Source of the DNA: JAMXLO01 sp963791495
GTDB taxonomy: Bacteria; Pseudomonadota; Alphaproteobacteria; Acetobacterales; Acetobacteraceae
Length of the DNA stretch: 64,000 nt
Assembly (NCBI GenBank): GCA_963791495.1
Contig: CAWBST010000009.1
Location: 372,001-436,000 of the forward strand
Direction of reading: 5' to 3'
Shown: piece after piece, positions 14,687 through 24,198 of the stretch
Layout of the letters: the number at the start of each line of letters is the position of its first letter
Numbering within the stretch: position 1 is the first letter of the stretch
Program-made: the position numbers and the translations under genes
Notes under the pieces: generated by a model
Databases searched by the model: none
Seen by the model: the letters and a program-made list of their open reading frames with translations, nothing else
What the model was told of the DNA's origin: nothing

Positions 14687-16106
14687 ATGCCTGCGCAACC
14701 GACCTGCCGTGCAACGGCAACCGCCTGTCTCGCATTCGCTTGTTGGGCAGGTGCGGCAAGCGCGGAGGAGGCGCCGCAGCCAGGCTTCGCCACCGGTCTC
14801 TGGACCCGCGGCAACCTTCTGGGTGATGCCGGCGGCGTTCGTTCCGGGCTGTGGAACCTCGGCATCACCTTTGGCCTGCAGGACATCAACGAGGTGTGGG
14901 GCAACGTCACCGGCGGCATCCAGCGCGGCGCCACGTACAATGGCGCCACGCTAATGAGCATCGGGCTCGACACGCAAAGGGCATTCGGCTGGGAGGGCGG
15001 CACGATCAACGTCAGCGGCTGGAACATCCGCGGCCGCAACATCGCCGCCGACAACCTGCTCAACCTGCAGACCCCGAGCGGCATCCTCGCCGACAATACC
15101 ACGCGCCTGTGGGAGGTCTGGTATCAGCAGTCGTTCCTCGACGGCGAGGTCGACGTGAAGATCGGTCAGCAGAGCCTCGATCTGGAGTTCATGACCAGTG
15201 AGGGCGCCGGCCTGTTTCTCAACTCGGCCATGGGCTGGCCGGTCCTGCCGGCGGTCGACCAGTATGCCGGCGGACCAGCCTATCCGCTGTCCTCGCTTGG
15301 CGTGCGGCTGCGCGCGCAGCCCGGCGGCGGCTTCACCGCGCTGCTCGGCGTATTCGCCGACAACCCGCCGGGTGGCCCCTTCGATGATGATGGGCAACTC
15401 CGTGGCAGGTACTCGCTGGGGCGGGAACTTCAATCTGCGCACCGGCGCGCTGGTGATCGGCGAAATCCAGTATGCGCTGAACCAACCCAGCGCCGGGGAC
15501 ATGGACAGCCACAGCACGACACGCGGACTGCCCGGCACCTACAAGCTAGGCTTCTGGTACGACAGCGGGCCGTTTCCGGACCAGCGGTTCGATAGCACCG
15601 GGGTTTTGCTCGCCGACCCCACCACCACCGGTATCGCGCTGCTGCGGCGGAACAACTTCAGCATCTACGCCGTGGCAGACCAGATGGTCTGGCGGCCATC
15701 CGATGACAGTCCGCGTGCGCTCAACGTATTCCTCCGGATGATGGGCGCACCAGGCGATCGCAATTTGGTCAACTTCAGTGTCAATGCCGGCCTTACCGTC
15801 ACAGCACCATTCGAAGGTCGCGACGACGATACCTTCGGCATCGGTTTCGGGATCGCCAAGATCAGCCCGGCTGCTGCGGCTTTCGACCGCGACACCGCCT
15901 TCTTGTCGGGAACTGCATTTCCAGTTCGTGGCAGCGAGACCTTCATCGAGGTCACCTACCAGTTTCACGCCACCGGCTGGTGGCAGGTGCAGCCAGACTT
16001 CCAGTATGTGTTCAATCCCAGTGGCGGGATCCCCAACCCAAACAATCCCAGCCAGCGCATCGGCAACGAAGCGATCTTTGGGCTGCGCAGCACCATCACC
16101 TTCTGA
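14687..16106 (+). pseudogene. OprB-like carbohydrate porin, broken by a one-base insertion
   Basis: Signal peptide at residues 1-23 after ATG 14687 (GGGAGA upstream), then an OprB-type outer-membrane porin: GLWNLGITFGLQDINEVWGN, LWEVWYQQSFLDGEVDVKIG. Near 15401-15410, just after FDDDGQLRG, the frame shifts and the barrel continues (TRWGGNFNLRTGALVIGEIQ) to a C-terminal Phe (FGLRSTITF), as outer-membrane proteins usually end. The length is 472 codons plus stop plus one base. It lies in the iron operon and may serve entry of an iron-linked substrate; that role is inference. Confidence 0.85.
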
Positions 16107-16143
16107 CGATAGCCCAACTTGACCCAGGCCGGAGGCGCGCTAA

Positions 16144-17319
16144 ATGCAACTCACTCGCAGTTTCAAGCAATCGGACGGGCAACTCGTGAGCCGGACAGGA
16201 ATAGCGATCGCTGGCTGTGCGGTCGCCTGCATGACCTTGGCGGCTGGTGTCCTTACGGTAGCGCTGGGCGCGGAACCCAAGGGCTTCCTCGAGACTGTCA
16301 GAAGACACAGCATCGTCACATCCACCGTGCCGGCGAATGGCGATCAGAACCCCTATGCAATCTTCATCGCACCGGTCTCCGCCGGGAAGATCCAGGAAGG
16401 CGACGTGTTGGTCGACAACTTCAACGACCGCAACAACCTCCAGGGGCTCGGCAGCACCATTGTCACCTACCGGCCGTCGACAAAGCGGCTTGCCCTGTTC
16501 GCTGCCATTCCCCGCAATCTTCCCCAATGCCCCGGTGGCGTCGGCCTCACCACCGCCATGGCGATGCTGAAATCCGGCTGGGTGATTGTCGGCAGCCTGC
16601 CAAGTCAGGACGGCACCACGAAGACCAAGGGCGAAGGCTGCCTGATCGTGCTCGACGCGCAGGGGAACGTCGCCGGCACCATCGCGGGACCGAACATTAA
16701 CGGACCCTGGGGCAACATGGCGGTGATCGACAACGGCAGCACTGCAACACTGTTCGTCAGCAATACCGGCTTCGACGTCGGCCCCCCCGACGATGAACCG
16801 CCGGTGGTAAACAAGGCGACCGTGCTGCGGCTCGAATTGGCCATCGCCGGCGACAAGGCGCCGGTAGTGACTCGTCAGACCGTGATCGCCAGTGGCTTCG
16901 GTGAGCAGGCCGACAAGGACGTGTTCATCATCGGCCCGACCGGCCTCGCGCTCGGCAAGGGCGGCACGCTCTATGTCTCGGACGCGCTGGGCAACCGCAT
17001 CGCAGCGATCCCCGACGCCGCGACACGCACCGACAGCGCCGGCACAGGACGCACGGTGACAGAGAACGGATTCCTGAAGCGCCCGCTCGCAATGACCACC
17101 GCGCCGAACGGCCATCTGCTGGTGACCAACGGGCTCAACGGTCAGGCAGTCGAAATAGATCCTGACTCCGGCACGCAGATCTATGCGCGCTGGATCGATG
17201 CCAACAAGGCTCAGTCCCCACCCGGCAGCGGCGACCTGTTCGGCATCGCTATCACGCCAGCGGGTGACGGTTTCTATTATGTGGAGGACGAGGTGAACAT
17301 GCTCGTTCTGGCACATTGA
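16144..17319 (+). CDS. Exported NHL/SMP-30-like beta-propeller protein
   Basis: A 391-residue protein with one hydrophobic segment near residues 20-42 (signal or anchor) and repeated propeller-like blades such as GPTGLALGKGGTLYVSDALG and RPLAMTTAPNGHLLVTNGLN. Function is not known. Its stop overlaps the start of the peroxidase gene by four bases (TTGA), so the two are likely made together, perhaps as partners in the periplasm. Confidence 0.75.
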   Translation: MQLTRSFKQSDGQLVSRTGIAIAGCAVACMTLAAGVLTVALGAEPKGFLETVRRHSIVTSTVPANGDQNPYAIFIAPVSAGKIQEGDVLVDNFNDRNNLQGLGSTIVTYRPSTKRLALFAAIPRNLPQCPGGVGLTTAMAMLKSGWVIVGSLPSQDGTTKTKGEGCLIVLDAQGNVAGTIAGPNINGPWGNMAVIDNGSTATLFVSNTGFDVGPPDDEPPVVNKATVLRLELAIAGDKAPVVTRQTVIASGFGEQADKDVFIIGPTGLALGKGGTLYVSDALGNRIAAIPDAATRTDSAGTGRTVTENGFLKRPLAMTTAPNGHLLVTNGLNGQAVEIDPDSGTQIYARWIDANKAQSPPGSGDLFGIAITPAGDGFYYVEDEVNMLVLAH

Positions 17320-18486
17320 GCGGCCGTCGCGCTTTCCTGGCCTCGGCCGGCGGGCTGATCGCCGCCGCCAGCATGGCACGCGCTGTCCGGGCTTCCCGGG
17401 CAGAATCATTTTTCGGCGAACATCAGGGCGGGATTGCGACACCGCAGCAGACACAGACCTACTTCGCCGCGCTCGACCTGATCTCGAAGAAGCCAGGCGA
17501 CGTCGTTCGTATGCTGCGCGCCTGGACGGATGCTGCCGCACGCCTGACCCGAGGCCAGGAAACGCCCGCGGACAGCGGCGAGGCCATCGGCATCGGCGCG
17601 GCCGGACTGACGGTCACCTTCGGCCTCGGCGCAGGACTGTTCGACAATCGCTACGGTCTCGCCGCACGCCGGCCGGGGGCGCTGGTGGACCTCCCCGCGT
17701 TCAACGGCGACCAACTGGTGCCCGAACGCAGCGGCGGCGACATTTCGATCCAGGCCTGCGCCGACGATCCGCAGGTGGCATTTCACGCCGTACGGCAACT
17801 GGTCCGCCTGGCGGAAGGCGTGGCACGCGTCCGCTGGACCCAGACCGGCTTCCTGCCCGCGACCGCACCGGATGAGACGCCGCGCAACCTGATGGGCTTC
17901 AAGGACGGCACGCGCAACGCGCAGGACCTCGCGAAATCCGTTTGGGTCACCGACGAAGGACCTGCCTGGATGCGCGGCGGCAGCTATGTGGTCGTGCGCA
18001 AGATTTCGCATGGCGCTCGAGCACTGGGACAAGACAGACGTCGATTTCCAGGAAGAGGTGTTCGGCCGCCATAAGCGCTCTGGCGCGCCAGTCGGACGCG
18101 AGCGCGAACGCGATGCGCCGGATTTCGAAGGAGCGGATCAGGATGGCAACCCAACCATCGCGGAGAACGCGCATCTGCGGCTGGCGGCGCCCGAGACCAA
18201 TGGCGGCACGCAGATCCTGCGGCGCGGCTACTCATACAATGACGGCGCCAACTTCACCGCGGAACGCTGGCCGCCGTGGCGACAGGGCATCGAGTACGAT
18301 GCCGGGCTGCTGTTCATCGCTTACCAGCGCGATCCGCGCACCGGCTTCATTCGGCTATTCGAGAACATGGCGAAGATGGACGCGCTGAACCAGTTCACGA
18401 CGCATGTCGGCAGTGGTTTGTTCGCCTGTCCCGGCGGCATTGGCGAGGGACAATTCCTGGCGCAGGGGCTGTTCGACGCAGCATAA
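17316..18486 (+). pseudogene. efeB: Dyp-type haem peroxidase EfeB, broken by a one-base insertion
   Basis: The TTG start overlaps the preceding stop. A Tat signal (GRRAFLASAGGLIAAASMARA) is followed by the Dyp fold with GFKDGTRNAQD (catalytic Asp) and, after the break, NQFTTHVGSGLFACPGG with the haem-ligand His. At 18001-18007 the sequence AAGATTTCGCATG should read AAGATTCGCATG: one extra T shifts the frame from YVVVRKI to RMALEHWDKTDVDFQEEVFG. The length is 389 codons plus stop plus one base. EfeB takes part in low-pH ferrous iron uptake and haem handling. Confidence 0.9.
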
Positions 18487-18494
18487 GGCCGCAC

Positions 18495-18523
18495 GACCTA
18501 CGTGCACACGCTCGCTGGCACGC
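18495..18523 (+). repeat. Fragment resembling the start of eutB
   Basis: Twenty-six of 29 bases match eutB codons 1-10 (21261-21289). It encodes TYVHTLAGT against TYAHTLAGT, and two of the three differences are silent. There is no start codon. It looks like a leftover of a second eutB-like gene or a small duplication. Confidence 0.45.
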
Positions 18524-18714
18524 TGGCCGACGCGTTGCAGAGAAATGCCTCACATCGGCCCCTTGGAACGTGCCGTTCAGGGCCCGCATCGAAGCCACGC
18601 CCAAGCAACCAGTTGTTCACTATTCTCAGTTACCAGCGCAGTCCTTGGATGGTGGCCAACCGCGGTTGGCTGGCGGCGCGCGCAACGCTGCCGCACACAG
18701 TGGAGATCACCTCG

Positions 18715-19260
18715 ATGCGCGGACGCCCGAGCAAGCGGCAAAAAATGACATGGCTATCAGGTGTGGCACTGGTGCTCGCGTTGGCATCCGGATCACCCGC
18801 CGCCTGGGCATTCGACATGAACGGCTACAAGACCCGTCTGGACGCTGCGATTACCGAGGTCGGCGCCAAGTCGCTGTCCGACAGCAAGGCAACACTGTCC
18901 CAGCTTGACGAGATGGTCACCCTGGGCGTCGTGGGTGCCAAGGAATATGGCGCGAAGCAGCCCCGCTTTGCCAAGCTGATGGATGCGGTCGTGGCCGACG
19001 CTCCCGCCATGAAGAACTACACCGACGCTCAGATTGAAGACAAATGGGGTGAGAACGGCAGTGGGGGCGACGCACTCGGCGTTCCGCTGAAGTCCCTGGG
19101 GCAGTTCGATGCAACCCGTGCCGCTATGGAACTCATCATCGGACCTTCGCACGCCTACATCTTCGTCAAGAAATGGGAGTCGGCTCAGCGCGCACGCTGG
19201 CTCGAACAGGCGCGCGACGAACTGAGCGAACTGCGTGAGCACCTCAAGGAAGTACACTGA
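18715..19260 (+). CDS. Hypothetical periplasmic helical protein
   Basis: A 181-residue protein with a signal peptide (KMTWLSGVALVLALASGS, cut near AWAF), then a mature part that looks mostly helical and charged, ending EQARDELSELREHLKEVH. I do not recognise a family. I start it at ATG 18715, with GGAG about ten bases upstream; the open frame extends further up with no support. It follows efeB after 228 bases and could be the last gene of the iron operon, or belong with the chemoreceptor. Confidence 0.6.
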   Translation: MRGRPSKRQKMTWLSGVALVLALASGSPAAWAFDMNGYKTRLDAAITEVGAKSLSDSKATLSQLDEMVTLGVVGAKEYGAKQPRFAKLMDAVVADAPAMKNYTDAQIEDKWGENGSGGDALGVPLKSLGQFDATRAAMELIIGPSHAYIFVKKWESAQRARWLEQARDELSELREHLKEVH

Positions 19261-19293
19261 TCGCTGCGGCATTCGATCGACCGGAGCGTCGCG

Positions 19294-21015
19294 GTGAAGA
19301 TCCTGCCAGGGGCCCCGATCAAACTCGCAGACGTGCCGATCGGCGTGAAGCTTGCGACCATCTTTGGTGGCCTGTTTCTCGTCGTCGCCGCCCTCGGCGC
19401 GCTGTCGGTACTGCGCATCGGAATGGTCAACCGCGCCGGCGACGCCATCATCAGCAACTGGCTGCCCGGACTGCAGCTCGCTGGCGAAGTCCTCGATTCT
19501 GCCGACGCCTACCGTCTTGCCGAGTCCAGCCTGGTCATGTCTCCGGACGAGGACTCGATCAGCGAATACGAGAAGGGCATGGCCTTGGCGCTGAGCCGCA
19601 TCGGTTCGGCGCGAGAAGCTCTGGCACGGTTGCCGACCTCCGCGGAGGAGGCGGGCTATATCGACGAGTTCGCCAAGGCATGGAACGTCTATCTCGGCAC
19701 AAGCCGCAAGCTGGTCGCACTCGTGCGGCAGAAGCAGGCCATGGACGCCGCCGACCTGTTCACCGGTGAGTTGGCCTACCAGTTCCGCAAAGCCAAGAGC
19801 TTCATCGCACGCACCGTCACGGGCAAAGTCAAAGGTGGCGGCGAGGCAGTTTCTGAAGCCGATGCCACCTACCGGACGACCATTCCAATCATGATCGGCG
19901 CTGCGCTCGTCGCGGCCCTGTTATGCATTGGCGCCGCGGTAGGCGCAGCCTTTGGTGTGGTCCGTCCGATCCGGCGCATGACCGTCGTGGTCGGCGACCT
20001 TGCGGCCGGCAACCTCACCGCCGCCTCCGCCGGCCTGACCGGGGTCACCCGGGGCGACGAATTCGGCGCGCTGGCCCGCGCGCTGGCGGTGCTGAGGGAT
20101 GGCGTGCTCAAGCGGAACCAGCTTGAGCGCGAGGCGGAGACCCAGCGCGCCACGGCCGAACGACGGACAGCCACGCTGGAACAGCATACCCAGGAATTCG
20201 GCGCGACGATGACCGATGTGATGGGCATGCTGGGCACAGCGGCCGACGGCATCCGCCAATCGGCAACGAGGATGGCCAGCACGGCGGAGAGCACGCGGAC
20301 CCAGGTGACCAGCACCGCGGCCGGCGCCACCGATGCTGCGCGGAACCTGGCGTCGGTCGCCGCGGCAGCCCAGCAGATGGCAACAAGTGCCAGCGACATT
20401 GCCCGTCGGATTGGCGACGTCACCACGGCGACGGAGGCCGCGGTACAGGCGGCACAGCGGTCGGATGAGATCGTCCGCGGTCTTGTCGTCGAGGCTGGTG
20501 AGATCGGCGACGTGGTCAGGTTGATCTCGGAGATCGCCGCGCAGACCAACCTGCTTGCTCTGAATGCGACGATCGAGGCTGCACGCGCCGGCGCGGCGGG
20601 CAAGGGTTTTGCTGTTGTAGCCGGAGAAGTGAAGGGGCTGGCGACACAGACCCGTGGCGCCACAGAACAGGTCAACCGGCGCATCGATGCCATCCGCGCC
20701 TCCACCGGCGAGGCAAGCAAGGCCATCTCGGGCGTGAACGGGGCGATCGAGCGAGTGCGCGATGCCGCAACCGAGATCGCCATGTCGATCGAGCAACAGG
20801 GCGGAGCTTCGAACGAGATCGCGGCTTCGGTGCAGACGGTGGCGGCCGCTACCGACGATGCAGTGCACGCAATGGCGAACCTGTCGGAAGTCGCAGACGA
20901 AACCAGCGGTGCGAGCCAGTTCGTATTGAGCGCGGCCGACGATGTGCGGAACCAGGCGGCGACGCTCCGCAAGAAGGTGGACCAATTCCTGCAGGCGGCG
21001 CGAACCGCCGGCTAG
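19294..21015 (+). CDS. Methyl-accepting chemotaxis protein
   Basis: A 573-residue chemoreceptor starting at GTG with CGGAG upstream. It has a first membrane helix near residues 20-42, a periplasmic four-helix sensor domain, a second helix near 190-212, a HAMP linker (VVRPIRRMTVVVGDLAAGNL) and a signalling domain whose hairpin tip reads EIAAQTNLLALNATIEAARA. It should bind CheA/CheW at the inner membrane. There is no C-terminal CheR pentapeptide. The ligand is unknown; no other chemotaxis genes lie nearby. Confidence 0.95.
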   Translation: MKILPGAPIKLADVPIGVKLATIFGGLFLVVAALGALSVLRIGMVNRAGDAIISNWLPGLQLAGEVLDSADAYRLAESSLVMSPDEDSISEYEKGMALALSRIGSAREALARLPTSAEEAGYIDEFAKAWNVYLGTSRKLVALVRQKQAMDAADLFTGELAYQFRKAKSFIARTVTGKVKGGGEAVSEADATYRTTIPIMIGAALVAALLCIGAAVGAAFGVVRPIRRMTVVVGDLAAGNLTAASAGLTGVTRGDEFGALARALAVLRDGVLKRNQLEREAETQRATAERRTATLEQHTQEFGATMTDVMGMLGTAADGIRQSATRMASTAESTRTQVTSTAAGATDAARNLASVAAAAQQMATSASDIARRIGDVTTATEAAVQAAQRSDEIVRGLVVEAGEIGDVVRLISEIAAQTNLLALNATIEAARAGAAGKGFAVVAGEVKGLATQTRGATEQVNRRIDAIRASTGEASKAISGVNGAIERVRDAATEIAMSIEQQGGASNEIAASVQTVAAATDDAVHAMANLSEVADETSGASQFVLSAADDVRNQAATLRKKVDQFLQAARTAG

Positions 21016-21258
21016 GAGTGGCGCGCCTGCGCACGGGCCAAGGGCCTTGGGGTGGCAGGTCGAATTGCCGGGCGGCCGACCAACCGCAGCGGGGACAGCG
21101 CGCCCTGGCAGCGCCAGGAACCGCACCTCATCACTGGCGCATCGGCAGCACGCCACGGCATAAGGGGGCATGGGCCGCACCGGGTCAGATTCCCCCTTCG
21201 CGTTGCGCGAGCAGATACGGGTGCGCGGCCTGCTCGCCGGCGTCGCGGGCAGGCTCGA

Positions 21259-22629
21259 ATGACCTACGCGCACACACTCGCCGGCACGCGCTACGTTTTT
21301 GACGACCTGCGCACCTTGCTGGCACGCGCTACGCCGTTCCGTTCCGGCGACGCGCTCGCCGGGGTCGCCGCGGCATCCGCTGCCGAGCGCGTGGCGGCAC
21401 AGATGGTGCTGGCCGACGTGCCACTCGCAACGATCCTCGCCGAGCCGGTGGTTCCTTATGAAACCGACGAAGTCACCCGGCTGATCATCGACAGCCACGA
21501 CGCGACCGCGTTCGCGCCGGTGGCCTCACTCACGGTGGGCGCATTCCGCGAGTTCCTGCTGGCTGCCGAACCGGAGGCGCTGACCGCGCTGCGCCCCGGC
21601 CTTACGCCCGAGATGGTTGCCGCCGTCAGCAAGCTGATGCGCCTGCAGGACCTCATCGCCGTCGCCGCCAAGTGCCGCGTCGTGACGCGCTTCCGCAACA
21701 CAATCGGATTGCCTGGGCGTCTCTCGGTGCGCCTTCAGCCAAACCATCCGACCGACGATCCTCGCGGCGTCGCCGCATCCACGCTCGATGGGCTGCTGCT
21801 CGGTGCGGGCGACGCGGTGATCGGCGTCAATCCGGCCACCGACAGCGTCGATGCCGCATGCACGCTGCTGACGATGCTCGACGCCGTGCGCGACCGCTAT
21901 GCCATCCCCACACAGACCTGCGTGCTCGCCCACGTCACCACCACATTGCGTGCGATCGAACAAGGCGCCCCGGTCGATCTCGTGTTCCAGTCGATCGGCG
22001 GCACCGAGGCGGCGAACACCAGCTTCGGCGTCTCCCTCGCGCTGCTGCACGAGGCGCGTCAGGCGGCGCTGTCGCTCAATCGCGGCACAGTCGGCGACAA
22101 CGTGATGTATTTCGAGACCGGCCAGGGCAGCGCGCTCTCGGCCGATGCGCATCACGGCGTCGATCAGCAGACCATAGAGGCCCGGGCCTACGCTGTGGCG
22201 CGCGCATTCTCGCCGCTGCTGGTCAACAGCGTGGTCGGCTTCATCGGTCCGGAGTACCTGCACGACGGCAAGCAGATCACCCGTGCCGGGCTCGAGGACC
22301 ACTTCTGCGGCAAGCTGCTCGGCCTGCCGATGGGCGTGGACGTCTGCTACACCAACCACGCCGAGGCCGATCAGGACGACATGGATGCGCTGCTCACGCT
22401 GCTGGGCGTCGCGGGCGTGACCTACGTGATGGGCGTGCCCGGCGCCGACGACGTGATGCTGTCGTACCAGAGCACGTCGTTTCACGATGCGCTTTATCTG
22501 CGCGGCGCTCTCGGCCTGCGTCCGGCACCTGAGTTCGAGGCGTGGCTCGCCCGCATGGGCCTCGAGGGCTCGCTCGCGCCTGAACAGATCCCCGCACCCT
22601 TGGCGCCAACACTGATCGGCCTCGAATAG
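21259..22629 (+). CDS. eutB: Ethanolamine ammonia-lyase large subunit
   Basis: A 456-residue EutB, close to the 453 residues of E. coli. I start at ATG 21259 (MTYAHTLAGTRYVFDDLRTL), with GGGCAGG upstream; the open frame runs further up without likeness. With EutC and adenosylcobalamin it splits ethanolamine into acetaldehyde and ammonia. Family blocks such as FQSIGGTEAANTSFGVSL and YFETGQGSALSADAHHGVDQ are present. Its partner eutC lies 2 kb downstream, with an inverted cassette in between, which is not the normal adjacent arrangement. Confidence 0.97.
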   Translation: MTYAHTLAGTRYVFDDLRTLLARATPFRSGDALAGVAAASAAERVAAQMVLADVPLATILAEPVVPYETDEVTRLIIDSHDATAFAPVASLTVGAFREFLLAAEPEALTALRPGLTPEMVAAVSKLMRLQDLIAVAAKCRVVTRFRNTIGLPGRLSVRLQPNHPTDDPRGVAASTLDGLLLGAGDAVIGVNPATDSVDAACTLLTMLDAVRDRYAIPTQTCVLAHVTTTLRAIEQGAPVDLVFQSIGGTEAANTSFGVSLALLHEARQAALSLNRGTVGDNVMYFETGQGSALSADAHHGVDQQTIEARAYAVARAFSPLLVNSVVGFIGPEYLHDGKQITRAGLEDHFCGKLLGLPMGVDVCYTNHAEADQDDMDALLTLLGVAGVTYVMGVPGADDVMLSYQSTSFHDALYLRGALGLRPAPEFEAWLARMGLEGSLAPEQIPAPLAPTLIGLE

Positions 22630-22641
22630 CAAGCGACCAAC

Positions 22642-23472
22642 TCAGCTCAGGGGGACCTTTCGCAGGGCGCTGAGGAGTTCAGTGCCCATTCGGCGCCCGT
22701 CCGGGAATTGGTCATTCCGATCCCAGCGCCACGCAGCAACCATAGCAAGGACGAGGGTCCGGCACTTGCGGAGCAATTCCTGGTCAGCGTTCTGGTAGCG
22801 CTCGATGACCTCTTCGGGCGCGTGGGCGAGGTCGAACTCGATAGGCCCACGACAACAGGTCTCCAGGTCTATGAACAGCGGCCCGTTCTTCGTGTTGAGC
22901 ACGTTGCCCGGGTGTGGCTCGCCGTGCAGCAGTTGCTCGGCCGCGGCGTGGTCGACGATCGCTCGTCGGAGGCTTCGTAACGTGTGGCTGAGAAACTCCC
23001 GGTCCGAGTCCGCGAGCGCCGGAGTGTGGTCGCAGCTGGCAACGAGCCGTTGGGCCTGCGCGACTCGATCCGTGAAATGCGGCGTCGCGACATCGAGCTT
23101 CCGCATGCCGGCATGCAGCCGTCCGAGCGCATTTGCGTAGTCGGCGGGTGAGACCTCCCGAGGTGACAGAGGTTCGTAGTAGGTCCACAGCGTGATCACG
23201 AAGCCGTCACACTCGTAGACGCGTGGTTCCACTCGGGGCTCAAGGGTAGCCACCGGGCTCTCGGTCTCGGCGAGCCGCTGGGCAAGCTCGACTTCGAACT
23301 GTGCGTTGTGGTTCGCTACATGTGCGACTCGGGCGAGGGCGTCACAGGGCAGCAGGCGCAACGCGAGCCTATTCGAGTTCTGAAGAACGACCGCGTCGTC
23401 CACCGTCAGACCAAGCGCTGAGGCGGTCGACATTGCCGCAGGCACCGCACGCGTAGCCTCTGATGCCTGCAA
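22642..23472 (-). CDS. Aminoglycoside phosphotransferase-fold kinase of the eutB/eutC-internal cassette
   Basis: A 276-residue APH/choline-kinase-fold protein. The catalytic loop is LLHGEPHPGNVL (residues 181-192) and the metal-binding part FIDLETCCRGPIEFDLAH (200-217). The Brenner motif has Glu where HGD is normal, while the metal Asp202 is kept. It starts at TTG 23472 with GAGGGAG eight bases upstream. It may phosphorylate a small hydroxyl compound or modify the neighbouring peptide; the name does not imply drug resistance. It is the last gene of a minus-strand cassette with the Cys-rich gene and the GG-leader peptide. Confidence 0.8.
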   Translation of the reverse strand: MQASEATRAVPAAMSTASALGLTVDDAVVLQNSNRLALRLLPCDALARVAHVANHNAQFEVELAQRLAETESPVATLEPRVEPRVYECDGFVITLWTYYEPLSPREVSPADYANALGRLHAGMRKLDVATPHFTDRVAQAQRLVASCDHTPALADSDREFLSHTLRSLRRAIVDHAAAEQLLHGEPHPGNVLNTKNGPLFIDLETCCRGPIEFDLAHAPEEVIERYQNADQELLRKCRTLVLAMVAAWRWDRNDQFPDGRRMGTELLSALRKVPLS

Positions 23473-23591
23473 GGGAAGGCTCCCTCTGCACCTACTCAGG
23501 CACCGGTACTACGTGAACAAGCGTTTCCTGTCACTCGCCGCGCTGGTCCGCAAGGTCGGCAGCCGTGCCGCTACCATTCAGAAACAGGCTC

Positions 23592-24068
23592 TCAGGCACG
23601 ATGCGGCTGCAAAACGACATCATCCTCCGGCAATTCCAGTTGCGCCACCGTCGCACCAAGCGCATCGGACGGATGCTGATCGATCGTCGCCACCTGCGGA
23701 CACCTGACGCATGCCGCCGGTCCTTCCTGCTTGAACCACAGACAGCGCGGGCGAATAGCACAGCGCGGCAGCGCTGAAACCGCGGGCGGCAGCATCGTCG
23801 CCACACGCGTCGCCAACCGACAACCTTCTCCGTTCCAATGCGGGCACTGGCCCTCGATGCAGTGCGCGGCAACGCGCAGCACCTCATGTGGCGCCCCCGA
23901 ACCTGCAAGCTTCATCACCTTCTCGGTGATCGGGTGCGTCTCTGTCAGGTAAGCAAGCTGCCGTTCGCCCCCTTCCGTGCGCACCTGCACGCCGAACAGA
24001 CGTGCGCCGGGCGCGGCGGTGTGGGCGCTCGGGCACAGAAGAGGGCCCGCATCATTGGCTCTTTTCAT
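23592..24068 (-). CDS. Eight-cysteine hypothetical protein, putative metal or Fe-S binder
   Basis: A 158-residue protein with Cys at 12, 70, 75, 83, 103, 109, 120 and 123. The core pattern is C-x4-C-x7-C-x19-C-x5-C-x10-C-x2-C, with blocks HCIEGQCPHWNGEGC and CAIRPRCLWFKQEGPAACVRC. This spacing suggests a metal or Fe-S site; I do not know a named family. The start is uncertain: ATG 24068 has GGAAA nine bases upstream, and an ATG at 24086 is also in frame. It lies between a double-glycine-leader peptide and a kinase-fold gene on the same strand, so a role in maturing or sensing that peptide is possible. Confidence 0.65.
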   Translation of the reverse strand: MKRANDAGPLLCPSAHTAAPGARLFGVQVRTEGGERQLAYLTETHPITEKVMKLAGSGAPHEVLRVAAHCIEGQCPHWNGEGCRLATRVATMLPPAVSALPRCAIRPRCLWFKQEGPAACVRCPQVATIDQHPSDALGATVAQLELPEDDVVLQPHRA

Positions 24069-24107
24069 GACCAGATTTCCGAACATAACGGCGTTGCAAG
24101 TGGAGGA

Positions 24108-24176
24108 CCCGCCTGGCGCAGCCCCGCGCGAAATCCGCGCATGACTGCCATCCAGGCGGGCGTTCGACCGCGGGGC
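24108..24176 (-). other. Interleaved inverted repeats (pseudoknot candidate)
   Basis: Two stems interlock: CCCGCCTGG (24108-24116) with CCAGGCGGG (24152-24160), and GCCCCGCG (24121-24128) with CGCGGGGC (24169-24176). The order B1-A1-B2-A2 is that of an H-type pseudoknot. It lies between the peptide gene and the Cys-rich gene and could tune the ratio of the two products. Confidence 0.4.
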
Positions 24177-24198
24177 GGCCTTGCTCAGCTCAGGGCAG

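Noticed and set aside
21172..21262. A 30-codon frame (MGRTGSDSPFALREQIRVRG) overlapping the eutB start
   Set aside because: It could couple translation to eutB, but it is short, unrecognised and has only a weak upstream site, so it is not annotated as a gene.
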